Source: Methanohalophilus portucalensis (GTDB lineage: Archaea; Halobacteriota; Methanosarcinia; Methanosarcinales; Methanosarcinaceae). Taken from it: DNA of 64,000 nucleotides. A program made the position numbers and the translations under genes. The notes below the pieces were generated by a model. It was not told the origin of the DNA. It saw nothing but the letters and a program-made list of their open reading frames with translations, and searched no databases. How positions within the stretch are numbered: the first letter of the stretch is position 1; every line of letters starts with the position of its first letter. The stretch is taken from assembly GCF_002761295.1 (NCBI RefSeq), contig NZ_CP017881.1:1227069-1291068 (forward strand). Reading direction: 5' to 3'. Below, piece by piece: positions 1-8,870 of the stretch.

Positions 1-559
1 CGGGGACACTGTCCAACGGGAAGGTTATGTGATTAATGCAATTGCAAGTGAGCACAGTGTTCCTTCTCTTGCCTATTCTCTTGTGGAAAATGACCGCCCG
101 GGCAAATTTGACCGCCGTCATGCTGAAGAGCTGGGTGTACCCGTAGGCCCCCTTTTTTCCCGTCTCCAGAAAGGTGAATCTGTAGAAGTAAATGGCAGGG
201 TCATCTATCCCAATGAAGTAATAGGTCCTTCCCGTAAGGGGCGCAAACTCATCTATACCGGTGATACTCGCCCGTGTGAGGCAATTATTAAAGCAAGTAA
301 AAACGCTGATGTCTTAATTCATGATGGGACACTTGCACAGGAAAAAGCAGATTGGGCCTGTGAATCACTGCATTCTACAGCAAAAGAGGCCGCAGACGTG
401 GCACAAAAAGCAGAGGTACAGCGGCTCATCCTGACCCATATCAGCTCGAGGTATACTGACGATTCTTCAGTACTTCTGGAGGAGGCAAAAGAAGTTTTCG
501 AAAATACCTGTGTGGCAGATGACCTGATGGAATTTGAAGTTCCCTATGGGAAACAATGA
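1..559 (+). CDS. rnz: Ribonuclease Z, C-terminal part (cut by window edge)
   Basis: The reading frame is already open at base 2, so the gene starts outside the window and only about the last 185 residues are present. RNase Z is a metallo-beta-lactamase-fold endonuclease that removes the 3' trailer of pre-tRNAs in the cytoplasm. Motifs visible in this half fit the family: YTGDTRPCE, with the metal-binding Asp after the RNase Z-specific insertion; the HSTAKEAA stretch; and the terminal ILTHISSRY motif carrying the last metal-binding His. The N-terminal HxHxDH motif lies upstream of the window. It converges on the AMA operon, whose last gene ends 19 bp away. The assignment is firm. Confidence 0.93.
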   Translation, partial: GDTVQREGYVINAIASEHSVPSLAYSLVENDRPGKFDRRHAEELGVPVGPLFSRLQKGESVEVNGRVIYPNEVIGPSRKGRKLIYTGDTRPCEAIIKASKNADVLIHDGTLAQEKADWACESLHSTAKEAADVAQKAEVQRLILTHISSRYTDDSSVLLEEAKEVFENTCVADDLMEFEVPYGKQ

Positions 560-578
560 GTGAAGCACTCACGTGCCT

Positions 579-842
579 TTAAATGAAGGTCCAATCGATT
601 TTCTCATCATTTTTGTTGTAAAGGGTAACTTCGGCCTGCATCTCTTCCATCTGGCTGGGTAATTCCCTGACTCCCAGGTAGAGGGTATCCCCGGGTTTCA
701 AATCCCTCTTAGGATCAGTGCGGGCAAAATAAACATTCCCTCCACTTTTTATCTCTTTGACCATCACTCCTTTCCATTTCAGGTTGTTTATTATGTTGAC
801 AACTTTGCACTCGAACCTGTCTGATTCTTCTATTTCTGTCAC
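579..842 (-). CDS. Small beta-rich conserved protein downstream of an AAA ATPase
   Basis: This 87-residue protein is not recognised. It starts at GTG 842, chosen because a strong GAGGTGA ribosome site sits directly upstream, and it follows the AMA-type ATPase gene by only 14 bp, so the two are probably co-transcribed. The sequence alternates hydrophobic and charged residues in short strands (ECKVVNIINN, KWKGVMVKEI, DTLYLGVREL, QAEVTLYNKN), suggesting a small beta-barrel, perhaps of OB type. It has no signal peptide or membrane segment and should be cytosolic. A link with the ATPase is inferred from position only. Confidence 0.6.
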   Translation of the reverse strand: MTEIEESDRFECKVVNIINNLKWKGVMVKEIKSGGNVYFARTDPKRDLKPGDTLYLGVRELPSQMEEMQAEVTLYNKNDEKIDWTFI

Positions 843-856
843 TTTGTCACCTCTTT

Positions 857-1960
857 TCAGGCGTAAAGGTGGGTATTTGTTTCCTTTTTCTGCAACCCGG
901 ATGCAGCTTTTTCAAAATAATGTGCTTCAACTTTTTCCATGTCGTCCATTATTGCATGGTGAAGGGCACTTTTGAGGACTTTTTCCACAATGTCTCTTCC
1001 TGAAAGGCCGTTGGTCAGTTTTGCAAGTTCACCTACGTTAGCTTCAGCTTTTATGGGGAATGTCTGTAGATTGAGTTCGATTATTTCTTTTCTTTCCTCT
1101 TTGCCAGGAAGTACAAACTCGATCTCCTCTTCAAAACGGCTTCTTACTGCGCCGTCAAGTACTGCTGTCCTGTTTGTGGCACAGATGGTGCACACTCCAT
1201 CTCTCTGGCTGATACCGTCCATTTCGGTTAGCAGGGCGTTGACGATTTCGGCTACATCGCCCCTGAGTTCCTGGTATCGCCTATCAAGGGCAATGGCATC
1301 CAGTTCGTCTATGAAAATAATGCTGGGTGCAAGTTCGCCGGCTCTTTCATACAGCTGATGTATCTGGCGGGAGCCTTCTCCTACAAATTCTCCTATAAGT
1401 TGTGTGGCTTTGACCGGGAGGAATGCCACATCAGTTTTATTTGCAAGGGCTTTTGCGACCATGGTTTTCCCTGTACCTGATGGTCCATGGAACAGGATGT
1501 TGCGAGGTGCCCATTTGCCAAATCTTTCCGGCTCTTCCAAATATCTCTCGATGAGCTTGCATTTGCGTTTTGCTTTAACCTGTCCGACGATATCATCAAA
1601 TGCAACTTCCACGGGATATTCAATATCCGTTTTTTCCTTCTCTTCCTGATTCACTACAATTGTTGTGGACTGGCCTATTATTGTAGCTTCGGGCCTTACT
1701 TCCTGGATTCTGTACGCAAAATCAGGGAACATTCTGTGATCAAAGAGGTAATCGTTTTTTCGGGCAATGTAACCATTCCATTGCATTCTCGCATAACATT
1801 CGAAAAGTTCGGGTTCTTCGATGCGTGGATATTCTTCAATAATTCCACAGAGGGGGTAACCAATAGGTTGCAAAATTACAATTTCTGCAGTAGATTCTTT
1901 TGCCTCGATTGCTTCCTGGGGTATTTTTTTCAGACTGGGACGTTGTGCGGATCTTGCCAT
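857..1960 (-). CDS. AMA-type AAA ATPase with proteasome-docking tail
   Basis: A 367-residue single-ring AAA protein. Residues up to about 110 form a non-ATPase N-domain without the coiled coil of PAN. The AAA module follows, with Walker A GPSGTGKT, Walker [12 protein letters not shown], a sensor-1 ATN and the arginine-finger region around VRSRFEEE. The protein ends in HLYA, so its last three residues, LYA, are a textbook hydrophobic-Tyr-any (HbYX) motif, the tail proteasomal ATPases insert into the 20S alpha ring. AMA proteins (AAA of methanogens and Archaeoglobus) have this size and layout and have been described as part of an archaeal network of proteasome regulators. The family name is inferred from architecture; the HbYX tail is seen directly. 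It heads a two-gene operon. Confidence 0.75.
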   Translation of the reverse strand: MARSAQRPSLKKIPQEAIEAKESTAEIVILQPIGYPLCGIIEEYPRIEEPELFECYARMQWNGYIARKNDYLFDHRMFPDFAYRIQEVRPEATIIGQSTTIVVNQEEKEKTDIEYPVEVAFDDIVGQVKAKRKCKLIERYLEEPERFGKWAPRNILFHGPSGTGKTMVAKALANKTDVAFLPVKATQLIGEFVGEGSRQIHQLYERAGELAPSIIFIDELDAIALDRRYQELRGDVAEIVNALLTEMDGISQRDGVCTICATNRTAVLDGAVRSRFEEEIEFVLPGKEERKEIIELNLQTFPIKAEANVGELAKLTNGLSGRDIVEKVLKSALHHAIMDDMEKVEAHYFEKAASGLQKKETNTHLYA

Positions 1961-2159
1961 ATTTTCTCCTTTAGGTCATATGGGTCGTGTTGCAGTATTA
2001 AAGTTTATCCATAAGATTTTACTGTAAAATTAAATTTTAGATGGTCGGTTGAAGAAAGTAATAACTTTCTGCCACTTTCGGATGTATTATTACTGCTTTA
2101 TATTGATTAGATGGATGAACTTATATGTATTCTCTTTCTTTGTATACTAATTTATTTGG

Positions 2160-2172
2160 TTATATTTATATC
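2160..2172 (+). promoter_or_regulatory. TATA box of the hybrid kinase gene
   Basis: An AT-rich TTATATTTATATC element lies about 30 bp before the ATG at 2198 and no ribosome site separates them. This fits a leaderless or near-leaderless mRNA and argues against an upstream start at 2111, because the box would then lie inside the gene. Confidence 0.5.
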
Positions 2173-2197
2173 AGATAATTTTTCTATATATTCATCC

Positions 2198-5100
2198 ATG
2201 AAACCCATATCCAGGTATCTATGTATGTCAGTCGCCGTATTATTTATTATTTTGACTTGCAGTATTGTAGTTTCTGCTTCCGGCGACCCTCTCAGGATAG
2301 GAGTGCTTGCAAACAGGGGAGATGAAGCTGCAATGGAGAGGTGGGGTCCTACTATAGATTATCTGGATGCTGGTTTTCCGGAAAAGGATGTAGTGCTTGT
2401 CCCTATGGATTTTGAACAGATGACTTCTGAAGTAGCTAATGAACAAATTGATTTCCTTATCACAAACCCTTTGGTATATGTTGAGCTGGAAGTCGATCAC
2501 AATGTACAGAGAATAGCAACTTTGAAAGAATCCTGGGGAGGCCGCTCATACACTGTCTTTGGTTCAGTCATCTTCACTAAAAACGACAGGATCAATGTGA
2601 ATTCTCTTAATGACGTTGAAAGTTTATCGGTAATGGCAGTTAACGAACATTCCTTTGGGGGTTGGTGGATGGCTGCGAGAGAATTTAATGATGCAGGATT
2701 GGATATAGATGCCATGGATGTCACTTATGGGGGTACAGAGGACAAAGTGGTAGAAGCAGTGCTTTCTGGGGGGGTTGATGTGGGGATCGTTAGTACCGGG
2801 ATCCTTGAATCGATGAAAAAGGAAGGCAAGATTTCTTTTGTTGATATCAAGTGCTTGAACGTGGATCATTCTCCTGGTTTACATGAGGGAGATAATTTTG
2901 ATTCTTCTTTCTTACAGAAGCACAGCACCCGTCTATATCCACAGTGGGCTTTTTCCCGCAGTTCTCATGTATCTGAGGATGTAGCCGAAAAAATGCTTGC
3001 GAACCTGCTTCAATTGCCTCGTTTTTCGGAAGCTACCATAAAAGGTGGATATGCAGGCTGGACTGTTCCTCTGGATTATGGCTCGGTCCATGACTCTATG
3101 AAAGAATTAAAATTAGGGCCATATGAAAACTATGGTGAAGTCGCTCTTTCCGATGTGATTTACCAGTATTGGTATGTCTTTCTTTTGATGGGTATCACAA
3201 TAGTTACTCTTGGTGGGGCCAGTCAGGCTATTAACAGTAAGAACCATAATTTACAGGTGGAAATCTATCAGAGAGATCGTGCAGAAAAAGAAAAACAGGA
3301 ACGTGATAAACAACTTGAATTGATCATATCTAATTTTCCCAATGGAATAGTTGTCCTGCATGACAGTGATTTGAGATATATTTCAATAGGGGGTAAAATG
3401 ATTGATAGATTCAAGTTCGATAAAGATAATTTCGTAGGTAAGTTGCCTGAAGACGTATTGCCTGCAGATATGGTTGAAACTCTTCGTCCTCATTTATATG
3501 CTGCTCTGGATGGGGAAACTCGCAATTTTGAATTCACTATAGAAGGCTACCGGGTCGAAGAAACCCTTCTCCCCCTTGAAAAATCCAATGGGGATCTTGT
3601 AATTGTGGGTGTAATCTATAATATGACAGAGCGAAAAAATATCGAAGAAGCTCTCAACAATGCAAAAATGGCTGCAGAACAGGCTAATCGGTCCAAGAGT
3701 GAATTTCTGGCAAATATGAGTCATGAATTGAGAACTCCTTTAAATTCAGTGATTGGATTTTCCGATATCCTGCTGGAAGAAGTAAGGGGTGAACTCAATG
3801 ATCCCCAGAAGAAATATGTTTCCAACATTGCCAAAAGTGGCAAACATCTCTTAAACTTGATCAATGACATTCTCGATCTTTCAAAAGTGGAAGCCGGTAA
3901 GATGGAGCTTGAATGTGAGGTTTTCTCTTTAAATGAGGCTTCCAGAGAAGTGGTGGAACTTGTTATGCCTCTTGGAAATAAGAAATCCCTTTCTCTTTCA
4001 GTTGAACATAATTATACTGAAGAGATATGTGCTGATAAGGGAAAATTCAAGCAGGTACTTTACAATCTCCTCAGCAATGCAATAAAATTTACACCCGAAG
4101 GGGGAAAGGTGCGTTTATTTTCCCATGTGGAAAACGATTTGTTGCATGTTTCGGTATCAGATACTGGTGTAGGAATCTCTGAAAAAGCTCAAGGTACTTT
4201 ATTCGATGCCTTTACCCAGGAAGACACATCTTCTTCACGTAATTATGAAGGGACAGGTCTTGGTTTATCTCTTGTAAAAAGATTTGTGAATATGCATGGT
4301 GGTGATGTATGGGTGAAAAGCAAAAAGGGAGAAGGCAGTACTTTTACTTTTACGATTCCTTTAAACCAAGTTTCCTGTGAAGCTAATCATGAAGAAACCG
4401 GTGAATCAGACGAAGACCAATATGTTATTGATTCTAGTACAAATACCTCTGAAAACACCGATATTGATCCATTTCCGCTTTTGGAAAAACCTCTGAATTC
4501 GAGCAATAAGGAACCTATTGTAATGGTAGTTGAGGACGACTATTCATCACGGAATTTGCTTGTTTCAACTGTTGTCAATGCCGGTTACAGGGCATTGCCC
4601 CTCTCTCGTGGGTATCTTGTATCCCGCTATGTGGAGGTTGTAAAACCTTTCGCGATATTGCTTGATATCATGATGCCGGGGATGAATGGGTGGGACGTTT
4701 TGGGCAAACTGAAAAAAAGTTCTGATACTGCCGGTATTCCGGTAATTATAGTTTCTGTCCTTAATGCCAATGCAATTAAAAAAGAGTATGCCATATCCGC
4801 TTATATTTCCAAACCCATTGACAGGGAACGGTTATTGACGGTACTGGATGGTCTTGAAAGTTCCTCGAGCTCTCCTTCCTCAATACTTGTTGTGGACGAT
4901 GATCCATCTGCAGTAGAAATGCTCAAATCTTCCCTTGACATTGAGGGGTATAATGTGATACGTGCCTATGGTGGCCAGGAGGCTATCGATAAAACATTTT
5001 CTTATTCTCCTGATCTAATTATCCTGGATTTGATGATGCCAATTACAAGTGGATTTGACGTTATGGCAGCTTTGAGGGAAAACAGTGATACTGCAGACCT

Positions 5101-5266
5101 CCCTATAATTATTCATACAGCCAAAGATCTTGAAAAGAAAGCTGTTTTTGAAGGCAATGTAGTTTCAATTCTCCAGAAAGGCGCCTTTACTCGCAATCAT
5201 CTGATCGAAATAATAAACCACCTTGATTCAAAGAAAAGTCATGGCGAGTCTGCTAGCAATGATTAA
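2198..5266 (+). CDS. PhnD-type sensor hybrid histidine kinase with two receivers
   Basis: This 1022-residue membrane sensor begins with an export signal (residues 1-26). A periplasmic-binding domain of the PhnD/phosphate-phosphonate family follows to about 315 (PLRIGVLANRGDEAAMERWG at its start), then a membrane helix near 345-365, a short coiled coil and a PAS domain (about 375-480). The HisKA motif HELRTPLN has its His at about 509. The HATPase_c boxes are NLLSNAIKF, DTGVGIS and GTGLGLS. Two receiver domains follow, with phospho-acceptor Asps at about 823 and 944. A PhnD sensor fused to a kinase recalls the tetrathionate sensor TtrS, so the ligand is probably a small anion, but this is unknown. 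The start at 2198 was chosen over 2111 because of the TATA box and the signal peptide. The lone receiver at 5485 is a likely partner. Confidence 0.88.
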   Translation: MKPISRYLCMSVAVLFIILTCSIVVSASGDPLRIGVLANRGDEAAMERWGPTIDYLDAGFPEKDVVLVPMDFEQMTSEVANEQIDFLITNPLVYVELEVDHNVQRIATLKESWGGRSYTVFGSVIFTKNDRINVNSLNDVESLSVMAVNEHSFGGWWMAAREFNDAGLDIDAMDVTYGGTEDKVVEAVLSGGVDVGIVSTGILESMKKEGKISFVDIKCLNVDHSPGLHEGDNFDSSFLQKHSTRLYPQWAFSRSSHVSEDVAEKMLANLLQLPRFSEATIKGGYAGWTVPLDYGSVHDSMKELKLGPYENYGEVALSDVIYQYWYVFLLMGITIVTLGGASQAINSKNHNLQVEIYQRDRAEKEKQERDKQLELIISNFPNGIVVLHDSDLRYISIGGKMIDRFKFDKDNFVGKLPEDVLPADMVETLRPHLYAALDGETRNFEFTIEGYRVEETLLPLEKSNGDLVIVGVIYNMTERKNIEEALNNAKMAAEQANRSKSEFLANMSHELRTPLNSVIGFSDILLEEVRGELNDPQKKYVSNIAKSGKHLLNLINDILDLSKVEAGKMELECEVFSLNEASREVVELVMPLGNKKSLSLSVEHNYTEEICADKGKFKQVLYNLLSNAIKFTPEGGKVRLFSHVENDLLHVSVSDTGVGISEKAQGTLFDAFTQEDTSSSRNYEGTGLGLSLVKRFVNMHGGDVWVKSKKGEGSTFTFTIPLNQVSCEANHEETGESDEDQYVIDSSTNTSENTDIDPFPLLEKPLNSSNKEPIVMVVEDDYSSRNLLVSTVVNAGYRALPLSRGYLVSRYVEVVKPFAILLDIMMPGMNGWDVLGKLKKSSDTAGIPVIIVSVLNANAIKKEYAISAYISKPIDRERLLTVLDGLESSSSSPSSILVVDDDPSAVEMLKSSLDIEGYNVIRAYGGQEAIDKTFSYSPDLIILDLMMPITSGFDVMAALRENSDTADLPIIIHTAKDLEKKAVFEGNVVSILQKGAFTRNHLIEIINHLDSKKSHGESASND

Positions 5267-5484
5267 TTTGGCTTATGGGTTTGTATGAATCAATCCTGAA
5301 TTTCTATATAATGAGTTGTATTAAAAAATTCAGGGTTTATAAGTTGTATGCCTATTACTATATATATATGGAAACATACTAGACAATAGCTTTTCAATTT
5401 AAGTTGTGATCAAATCAGTCAGGTATTTTCCGGGAAAGGGAAATATATCGATATTTATAAAATCATATTTGGAGGTATTAAAGA
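5267..5484 (+). promoter_or_regulatory. Intergenic promoter region of the lone response regulator
   Basis: About 220 bp without a gene. It holds a TATA-like ATTTATAAAA at 5453-5462 and a near-perfect ribosome site GGAGGT at 5471-5476, nine bases before the ATG at 5485. Nothing else was recognised. The separate promoter suggests the receiver can be expressed independently of the upstream kinase. Confidence 0.5.
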
Positions 5485-5850
5485 ATGGCCACAATTCTGG
5501 TAGTTGAAGACAACCCAATGAACATGGAACTTACAGTGGACTTGCTTGAGTCTTACGGATATGAAGTAATGCAGGCAGAAGACGGTTCAAAGGCTCTTGA
5601 TGTTGTAGAAAATAATATTTTTGATCTCATCTTACTTGATATGCAGCTGCCCAAAATGGATGGGCTTGAAGTTCTGGAAAAATTCAGAGAGATTGAAAAC
5701 GCAAAAGATACTCCTGTAGTTGCATTGACAGCACATGCAATGAGGGGCGATGATAAGAAATTTATTAATGCAGGATGTGCGGGTTATATATCCAAACCAA
5801 TCGACATACATGATTTCCAACAAACTATTTCATCGTATGTCGAAAATTAA
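5485..5850 (+). CDS. Single-domain response regulator (DivK/CheY-like)
   Basis: The 121-residue protein is one complete receiver domain without an output domain. The acidic pocket is in VVEDNP, the phospho-acceptor is D52 (LLDMQLPKMDG), the conserved Thr is in ALTAHAM and the Lys is K104 in ISKPID. The NPMNMEL helix and the AHAMRGD loop resemble receivers that end hybrid-kinase phosphorelays. Such proteins work by binding a partner. The nearest candidate donor is the hybrid kinase ending 218 bp upstream in the same orientation. It has its own promoter and a strong ribosome site. Confidence 0.9.
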   Translation: MATILVVEDNPMNMELTVDLLESYGYEVMQAEDGSKALDVVENNIFDLILLDMQLPKMDGLEVLEKFREIENAKDTPVVALTAHAMRGDDKKFINAGCAGYISKPIDIHDFQQTISSYVEN

Positions 5851-6089
5851 TTATAACTATTCCTGAATTTCATTGGCGGATTAAAAAAGTTTTCTGCAAG
5901 GGCCTGACTCTTGCATTCATTACAATATAATTTCTGCATATAATCTCTTCTAATAGATATCTGGCACTTTTTGCCAGGATATTTTATTATATTTCATACA
6001 CAGTGGTCTTGTTTTTTCTGTATCCCAATAGTTTTAATATATATGTGGCCTATCAAATGAGAGAATTAGCAGCATTTGAGGCAGGATCC

Positions 6090-6866
6090 ATGGAACTTGA
6101 TGAGAGAATTATTACCCGAGCGATAGTTGAAGAATTTACCAATGTTTTTCTGGACTATACTGATGTTGATGTGGCCCTTGTAGGTGGAGGCCCGGCAAAC
6201 CTTGTTGCTGCACGTTATCTTGCAGAAGCAGGATTAAAGACTGTGCTTTTTGAGAAGAAACTATCTGTAGGAGGCGGTATGTGGGGCGGTGGCATGATGT
6301 TCCCGCGTATTGTGGTCCAGGAAGAAGCGCGCAGGATACTTGATGATTTTGATGTGCCTTATCATGAGTATGAAGAAGGTTACTATGTGGCAAACTCGGT
6401 TGGTACTGTAGGTAAACTCATAAGTGCAGCGGTTTCTGCCGGAGTTGAAATATTCAATCTGGTAAGTTTTGAAGATGTTATGATACGGGATAATGATGAG
6501 GTATGCGGGCTTGTTATTAACTGGACAGCAGTTGAAATAGGCCGGCTTCATGTTGATCCTCTCACAATCCGTTCTCGCTTGGTACTTGACGGAACCGGCC
6601 ATGAGGCTACTGTCTGCAATACTGTGCAGCGCAAAATTCCCGGAGCTTTTGGTGGCAAGGAGGTAGTGGGTGAAAAACCAATGTGGGCTGATAATGGTGA
6701 GCGTCTTGTAATGGAAAATACCCGGGAGGTTTATCCTGGTTTGATAGTTACAGGAATGGCTGCCAATGCAGTTGCAGGTTCTCCCCGGATGGGTCCGGTT
6801 TTTGGAGGTATGCTTCTCTCAGGTGAAAAGGCCGCACAGCTTGCAATTTCCCTTCTGAAAGATTGA
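6090..6866 (+). CDS. thi4: Sulfide-dependent ADP-thiazole synthase Thi4
   Basis: Thi4 makes the thiazole half of thiamine (adenylated thiazole) from NAD and glycine. The dinucleotide-binding motif is VGGGPANLVAARYLAE, followed by EKKLSVGGGMWGGG, and the C-terminal RMGPVFGGMLLSG closes the FAD/NAD-like fold. At the position where suicidal yeast-type Thi4 has the sulfur-donating Cys, this protein has His (H154, in GRLHVDP). Methanogen enzymes with His there use free sulfide and Fe(II) and turn over many times. The start at 6090 (MELDERIITRA) matches the family N-terminus and has GAGG upstream; the open frame extends back to 6003. A TATA-like TTTAATATATATG lies near 6034. ThiL at 27028 acts in the same pathway. 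Confidence 0.92.
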   Translation: MELDERIITRAIVEEFTNVFLDYTDVDVALVGGGPANLVAARYLAEAGLKTVLFEKKLSVGGGMWGGGMMFPRIVVQEEARRILDDFDVPYHEYEEGYYVANSVGTVGKLISAAVSAGVEIFNLVSFEDVMIRDNDEVCGLVINWTAVEIGRLHVDPLTIRSRLVLDGTGHEATVCNTVQRKIPGAFGGKEVVGEKPMWADNGERLVMENTREVYPGLIVTGMAANAVAGSPRMGPVFGGMLLSGEKAAQLAISLLKD

Positions 6867-6905
6867 TCTGGAGAAAAGTTTATTTAAGAGAAATACATGT
6901 ATAGG

Positions 6906-6924
6906 ATGCCCTCGCGTAGGGCAT
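6906..6924 (+). promoter_or_regulatory. Inverted repeat in the 5' leader of pre-tRNA-His
   Basis: A perfect 7-bp inverted repeat (ATGCCCT, spacer CGCGT, AGGGCAT) ends nine bases before the tRNA. A TATA-like TTTATTTAAG at about 6879-6888 places the start of transcription near the left arm, so the hairpin would sit at the very 5' end of the precursor tRNA. Its role is unknown; it could protect the end or influence 5' processing. Confidence 0.45.
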
Positions 6925-6933
6925 TCTCAATAT

Positions 6934-7008
6934 GCCGGGGTAGGGTAGCGGTTATCCTGTAGCCCTGTGGAGGCTACGATCTGAGTTCGATTCTCGGTCC
7001 CGGCCCCA
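6934..7008 (+). tRNA. tRNA-His (anticodon GTG), CCA encoded
   Basis: All four stems can be drawn. The acceptor is GCCGGGG with TCCCGGC (one G-U), the D stem is GGGT/ATCC, the anticodon stem is TAGCC/GGCTA with loop CTGTGGA and anticodon GTG, and the T stem is CTGAG/CTCGG with loop TTCGATT. The discriminator base is C at 7005, as expected for tRNA-His, and CCA follows at 7006-7008. The base before the acceptor stem is T, so the identity-determining G at position -1 seems not to be encoded and would have to be added after transcription, for example by a Thg1-type enzyme. Confidence 0.93.
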
Positions 7009-7051
7009 TTTTCTTTAATTTTCGCAGGATTTTTTAATGTTTTTAAATGCA

Positions 7052-7393
7052 TTAATTGTTTATTTCGAATTCAGGATAGATTTCAGAATTATCCATTAAT
7101 TCTTCGTAAGCATCGTGCCTGGGGCTTATTATTACAATATGGGCTGGTGGATGTATCTTCCTCAGTTTGTTTATCGCAGAGCCGGCATTATTTTCCAGAC
7201 CCACAAGTGCTGCAAACTTACAATTTGAACGCAAGGGTACTCCCACGACCTTTACAAGAAGAGTATCTGCATAGTTTGGTTCGATACGTTTTGGACAGGA
7301 ACTGAATTTCATGCTCCCGTATTGCTGCAAATCGTGCAGCGCAATCCTGACTTTGTTTTTGTCTTCTCCCCTGATTACCGCAAAGGATTTCAT
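7052..7393 (-). CDS. Conserved methanogen protein, DUF356-like
   Basis: The 113-residue cytosolic protein begins MKSFAVIRGEDKNKVRIALH and contains a central YADTLLVKVVGVPLRSNCK and a late HPPAHIVIISPRHD motif. Length and motifs fit the DUF356 family, found mainly in methanogens, whose function is not known. The family call is from memory of motifs and is moderate. The gene converges with tRNA-His and is followed upstream by proC on the same strand. Confidence 0.6.
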   Translation of the reverse strand: MKSFAVIRGEDKNKVRIALHDLQQYGSMKFSSCPKRIEPNYADTLLVKVVGVPLRSNCKFAALVGLENNAGSAINKLRKIHPPAHIVIISPRHDAYEELMDNSEIYPEFEINN

Positions 7394-7477
7394 ACAAACC
7401 CCCCGTTGAAGGCTTTGTAATTAATTAAATCATACAACTATATCAATTTTTGTATCGTTTCAGGAAAGGTAGGGGAA

Positions 7478-8296
7478 TTATTTCCCCATTTCACGGGAGC
7501 GTTTTGCAGAAGCCATCACTGCATCTGTGAAAGCCGCCCTTACTCCGTTTTTCTCAAGTGCATGAACACCATGAATGGTTGTCCCTGCAGGAGAGGTCAC
7601 CATGTCCTTGAGCTCTGCTGGATGTTTTTTTGTTTCAAGGACCATCTTTGCTGCGCCTAGTACTGTCTGAGCTGCCAGTTTTTGTGCACTTTCCCTGTCA
7701 AGTCCTTCAAGCACACCACCGTCTGCCATGGCCTCGATTATTGGGAAAATATATGCGGGACCACTCCCGGAAACTCCTGTAACCGCATCCATGAGATGTT
7801 CATGAACAAGGGCAGCAGAACCCATGCTTGAAAATATTTCCATTGCAACTTCAGCATCTTCTGCGGATGCATTTTTCCCCGCACTGACTGCAGAGGCCGC
7901 TTCACCGACGGTTGCTGCAATGTTTGGCATCACACGAATTACTCTTGTATCTTCATGCAACTCCTCTTCAATAGTGGATGCAGGAACTCCTGCTGCAATT
8001 GAAATTATGAGTTTGTTTTCATTGATATGGTCTGCAAAACCTCTCAGTACATTGCGCAGTATCTGGGGCTTGACCGCAAGAATGATGAGGTCTGAATTAT
8101 CCACTGTGTCAAAATTGTCTGTTGATACGTTAATTCCAAGTTCACTTTTAAGTGCCTGCAGTGCAGGTTCATAAACATCGCTGGCATAGATATTTGCAGG
8201 CTTTGCTTTTCCTGCACGTATTATGCCTCTAAGCAGGCTTTGCCCCATCTTGCCGGTCCCTATTATGCCGACTTTCTTATTTTCGAGGTGCATCAT
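7478..8296 (-). CDS. proC: Pyrroline-5-carboxylate reductase
   Basis: ProC reduces pyrroline-5-carboxylate to L-proline with NAD(P)H, the last step of proline synthesis. The Rossmann motif [15 protein letters not shown] is at the N-terminus. The family signature region follows late ([19 protein letters not shown]), and the conserved [20 protein letters not shown] region precedes it, which forms the substrate site and dimer interface. At 272 residues the protein is of usual length. It lies six bases downstream of the MBF1 gene on the same strand, so the two are probably one transcript. Confidence 0.95.
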   Translation of the reverse strand: MMHLENKKVGIIGTGKMGQSLLRGIIRAGKAKPANIYASDVYEPALQALKSELGINVSTDNFDTVDNSDLIILAVKPQILRNVLRGFADHINENKLIISIAAGVPASTIEEELHEDTRVIRVMPNIAATVGEAASAVSAGKNASAEDAEVAMEIFSSMGSAALVHEHLMDAVTGVSGSGPAYIFPIIEAMADGGVLEGLDRESAQKLAAQTVLGAAKMVLETKKHPAELKDMVTSPAGTTIHGVHALEKNGVRAAFTDAVMASAKRSREMGK

Positions 8297-8302
8297 ATCA
8301 CT

Positions 8303-8785
8303 TCATTTTTTCTTGATGGTTACTATATCGCCAAGAGTAGTGCCCCTGTTCAGGGTATTTGTATCCCAGTCGTCTTCTCCCACTTTCTCGGTGAGTTCGA
8401 TATCAAGGGCATGTTCAAGCTTTGTACGTACCGAATCTTCAGGTACGATGTCTCCCTTCTCGATCTTTTTGATCAGGGATGCTTTTTCCTTTATCTTGGA
8501 AGCAAGCTCTTCCTGGGTAAGGCCCTTTGCTTCCCTGGCCTCTCTTATGGTTTGTTCGTATTCGTCTATGAGTTCTTCTGTAGGAGCAGTTACCGGGTTC
8601 TTTTTGGGTTTTGAACTCTTTTTGATCCCCTGCCGCACAGGAGCATTCTTTCTGGATACCGGTTTCCGGGTGCTTACTGATGTTCCGTATTGTGAACATC
8701 GGTTGCAGGCGTTGAGTTCGCTTCCCTCGACATTTATCTTAAAAGGCTCCCCTTTTATCTCTGCACCACATATTTCACACTGCAT
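8303..8785 (-). CDS. MBF1-type transcription factor (zinc ribbon plus HTH)
   Basis: This 160-residue protein has the layout of archaeal multiprotein bridging factor 1. An N-terminal zinc ribbon (CEICGAEI and later CNRCSQYG) is followed by a basic linker of Lys, Pro and Arg. A Cro/XRE helix-turn-helix comes next (about residues 80-135), with [24 protein letters not shown]. Archaeal MBF1 is ribosome- and transcription-associated. Upstream it is divergent from PAN, sharing a short promoter region of about 85 bp. The identification is firm at family level. Confidence 0.92.
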   Translation of the reverse strand: MQCEICGAEIKGEPFKINVEGSELNACNRCSQYGTSVSTRKPVSRKNAPVRQGIKKSSKPKKNPVTAPTEELIDEYEQTIREAREAKGLTQEELASKIKEKASLIKKIEKGDIVPEDSVRTKLEHALDIELTEKVGEDDWDTNTLNRGTTLGDIVTIKKK

Positions 8786-8833
8786 AAAAAATCATCTCTT
8801 ACATGGAAGCTGCCATGCCTCTTTTCGAAAGTG

Positions 8834-8842
8834 CTATATACC
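8834..8842 (+). promoter_or_regulatory. TATA box of PAN
   Basis: CTATATACC lies just before an in-frame ATG at 8844, too close for that ATG to be transcribed from this box. The next ATG, at 8871, is about 32 bp from the box and is preceded by GGAG, so the box supports 8871 as the translation start. Confidence 0.5.
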
Positions 8843-8870
8843 TATGGACTTAAATATTATTCGGAGCTAT

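Noticed and set aside
757-975. Small plus-strand frames between 757 and 2014
   Set aside because: Antisense to the AMA ATPase operon with no promoter, ribosome site or motif.
8223-8870. N-terminal extension of PAN by 216 residues
   Set aside because: The stretch is antisense to proC and MBF1, and the TATA box at 8834-8842 and family length fix the start at 8871.
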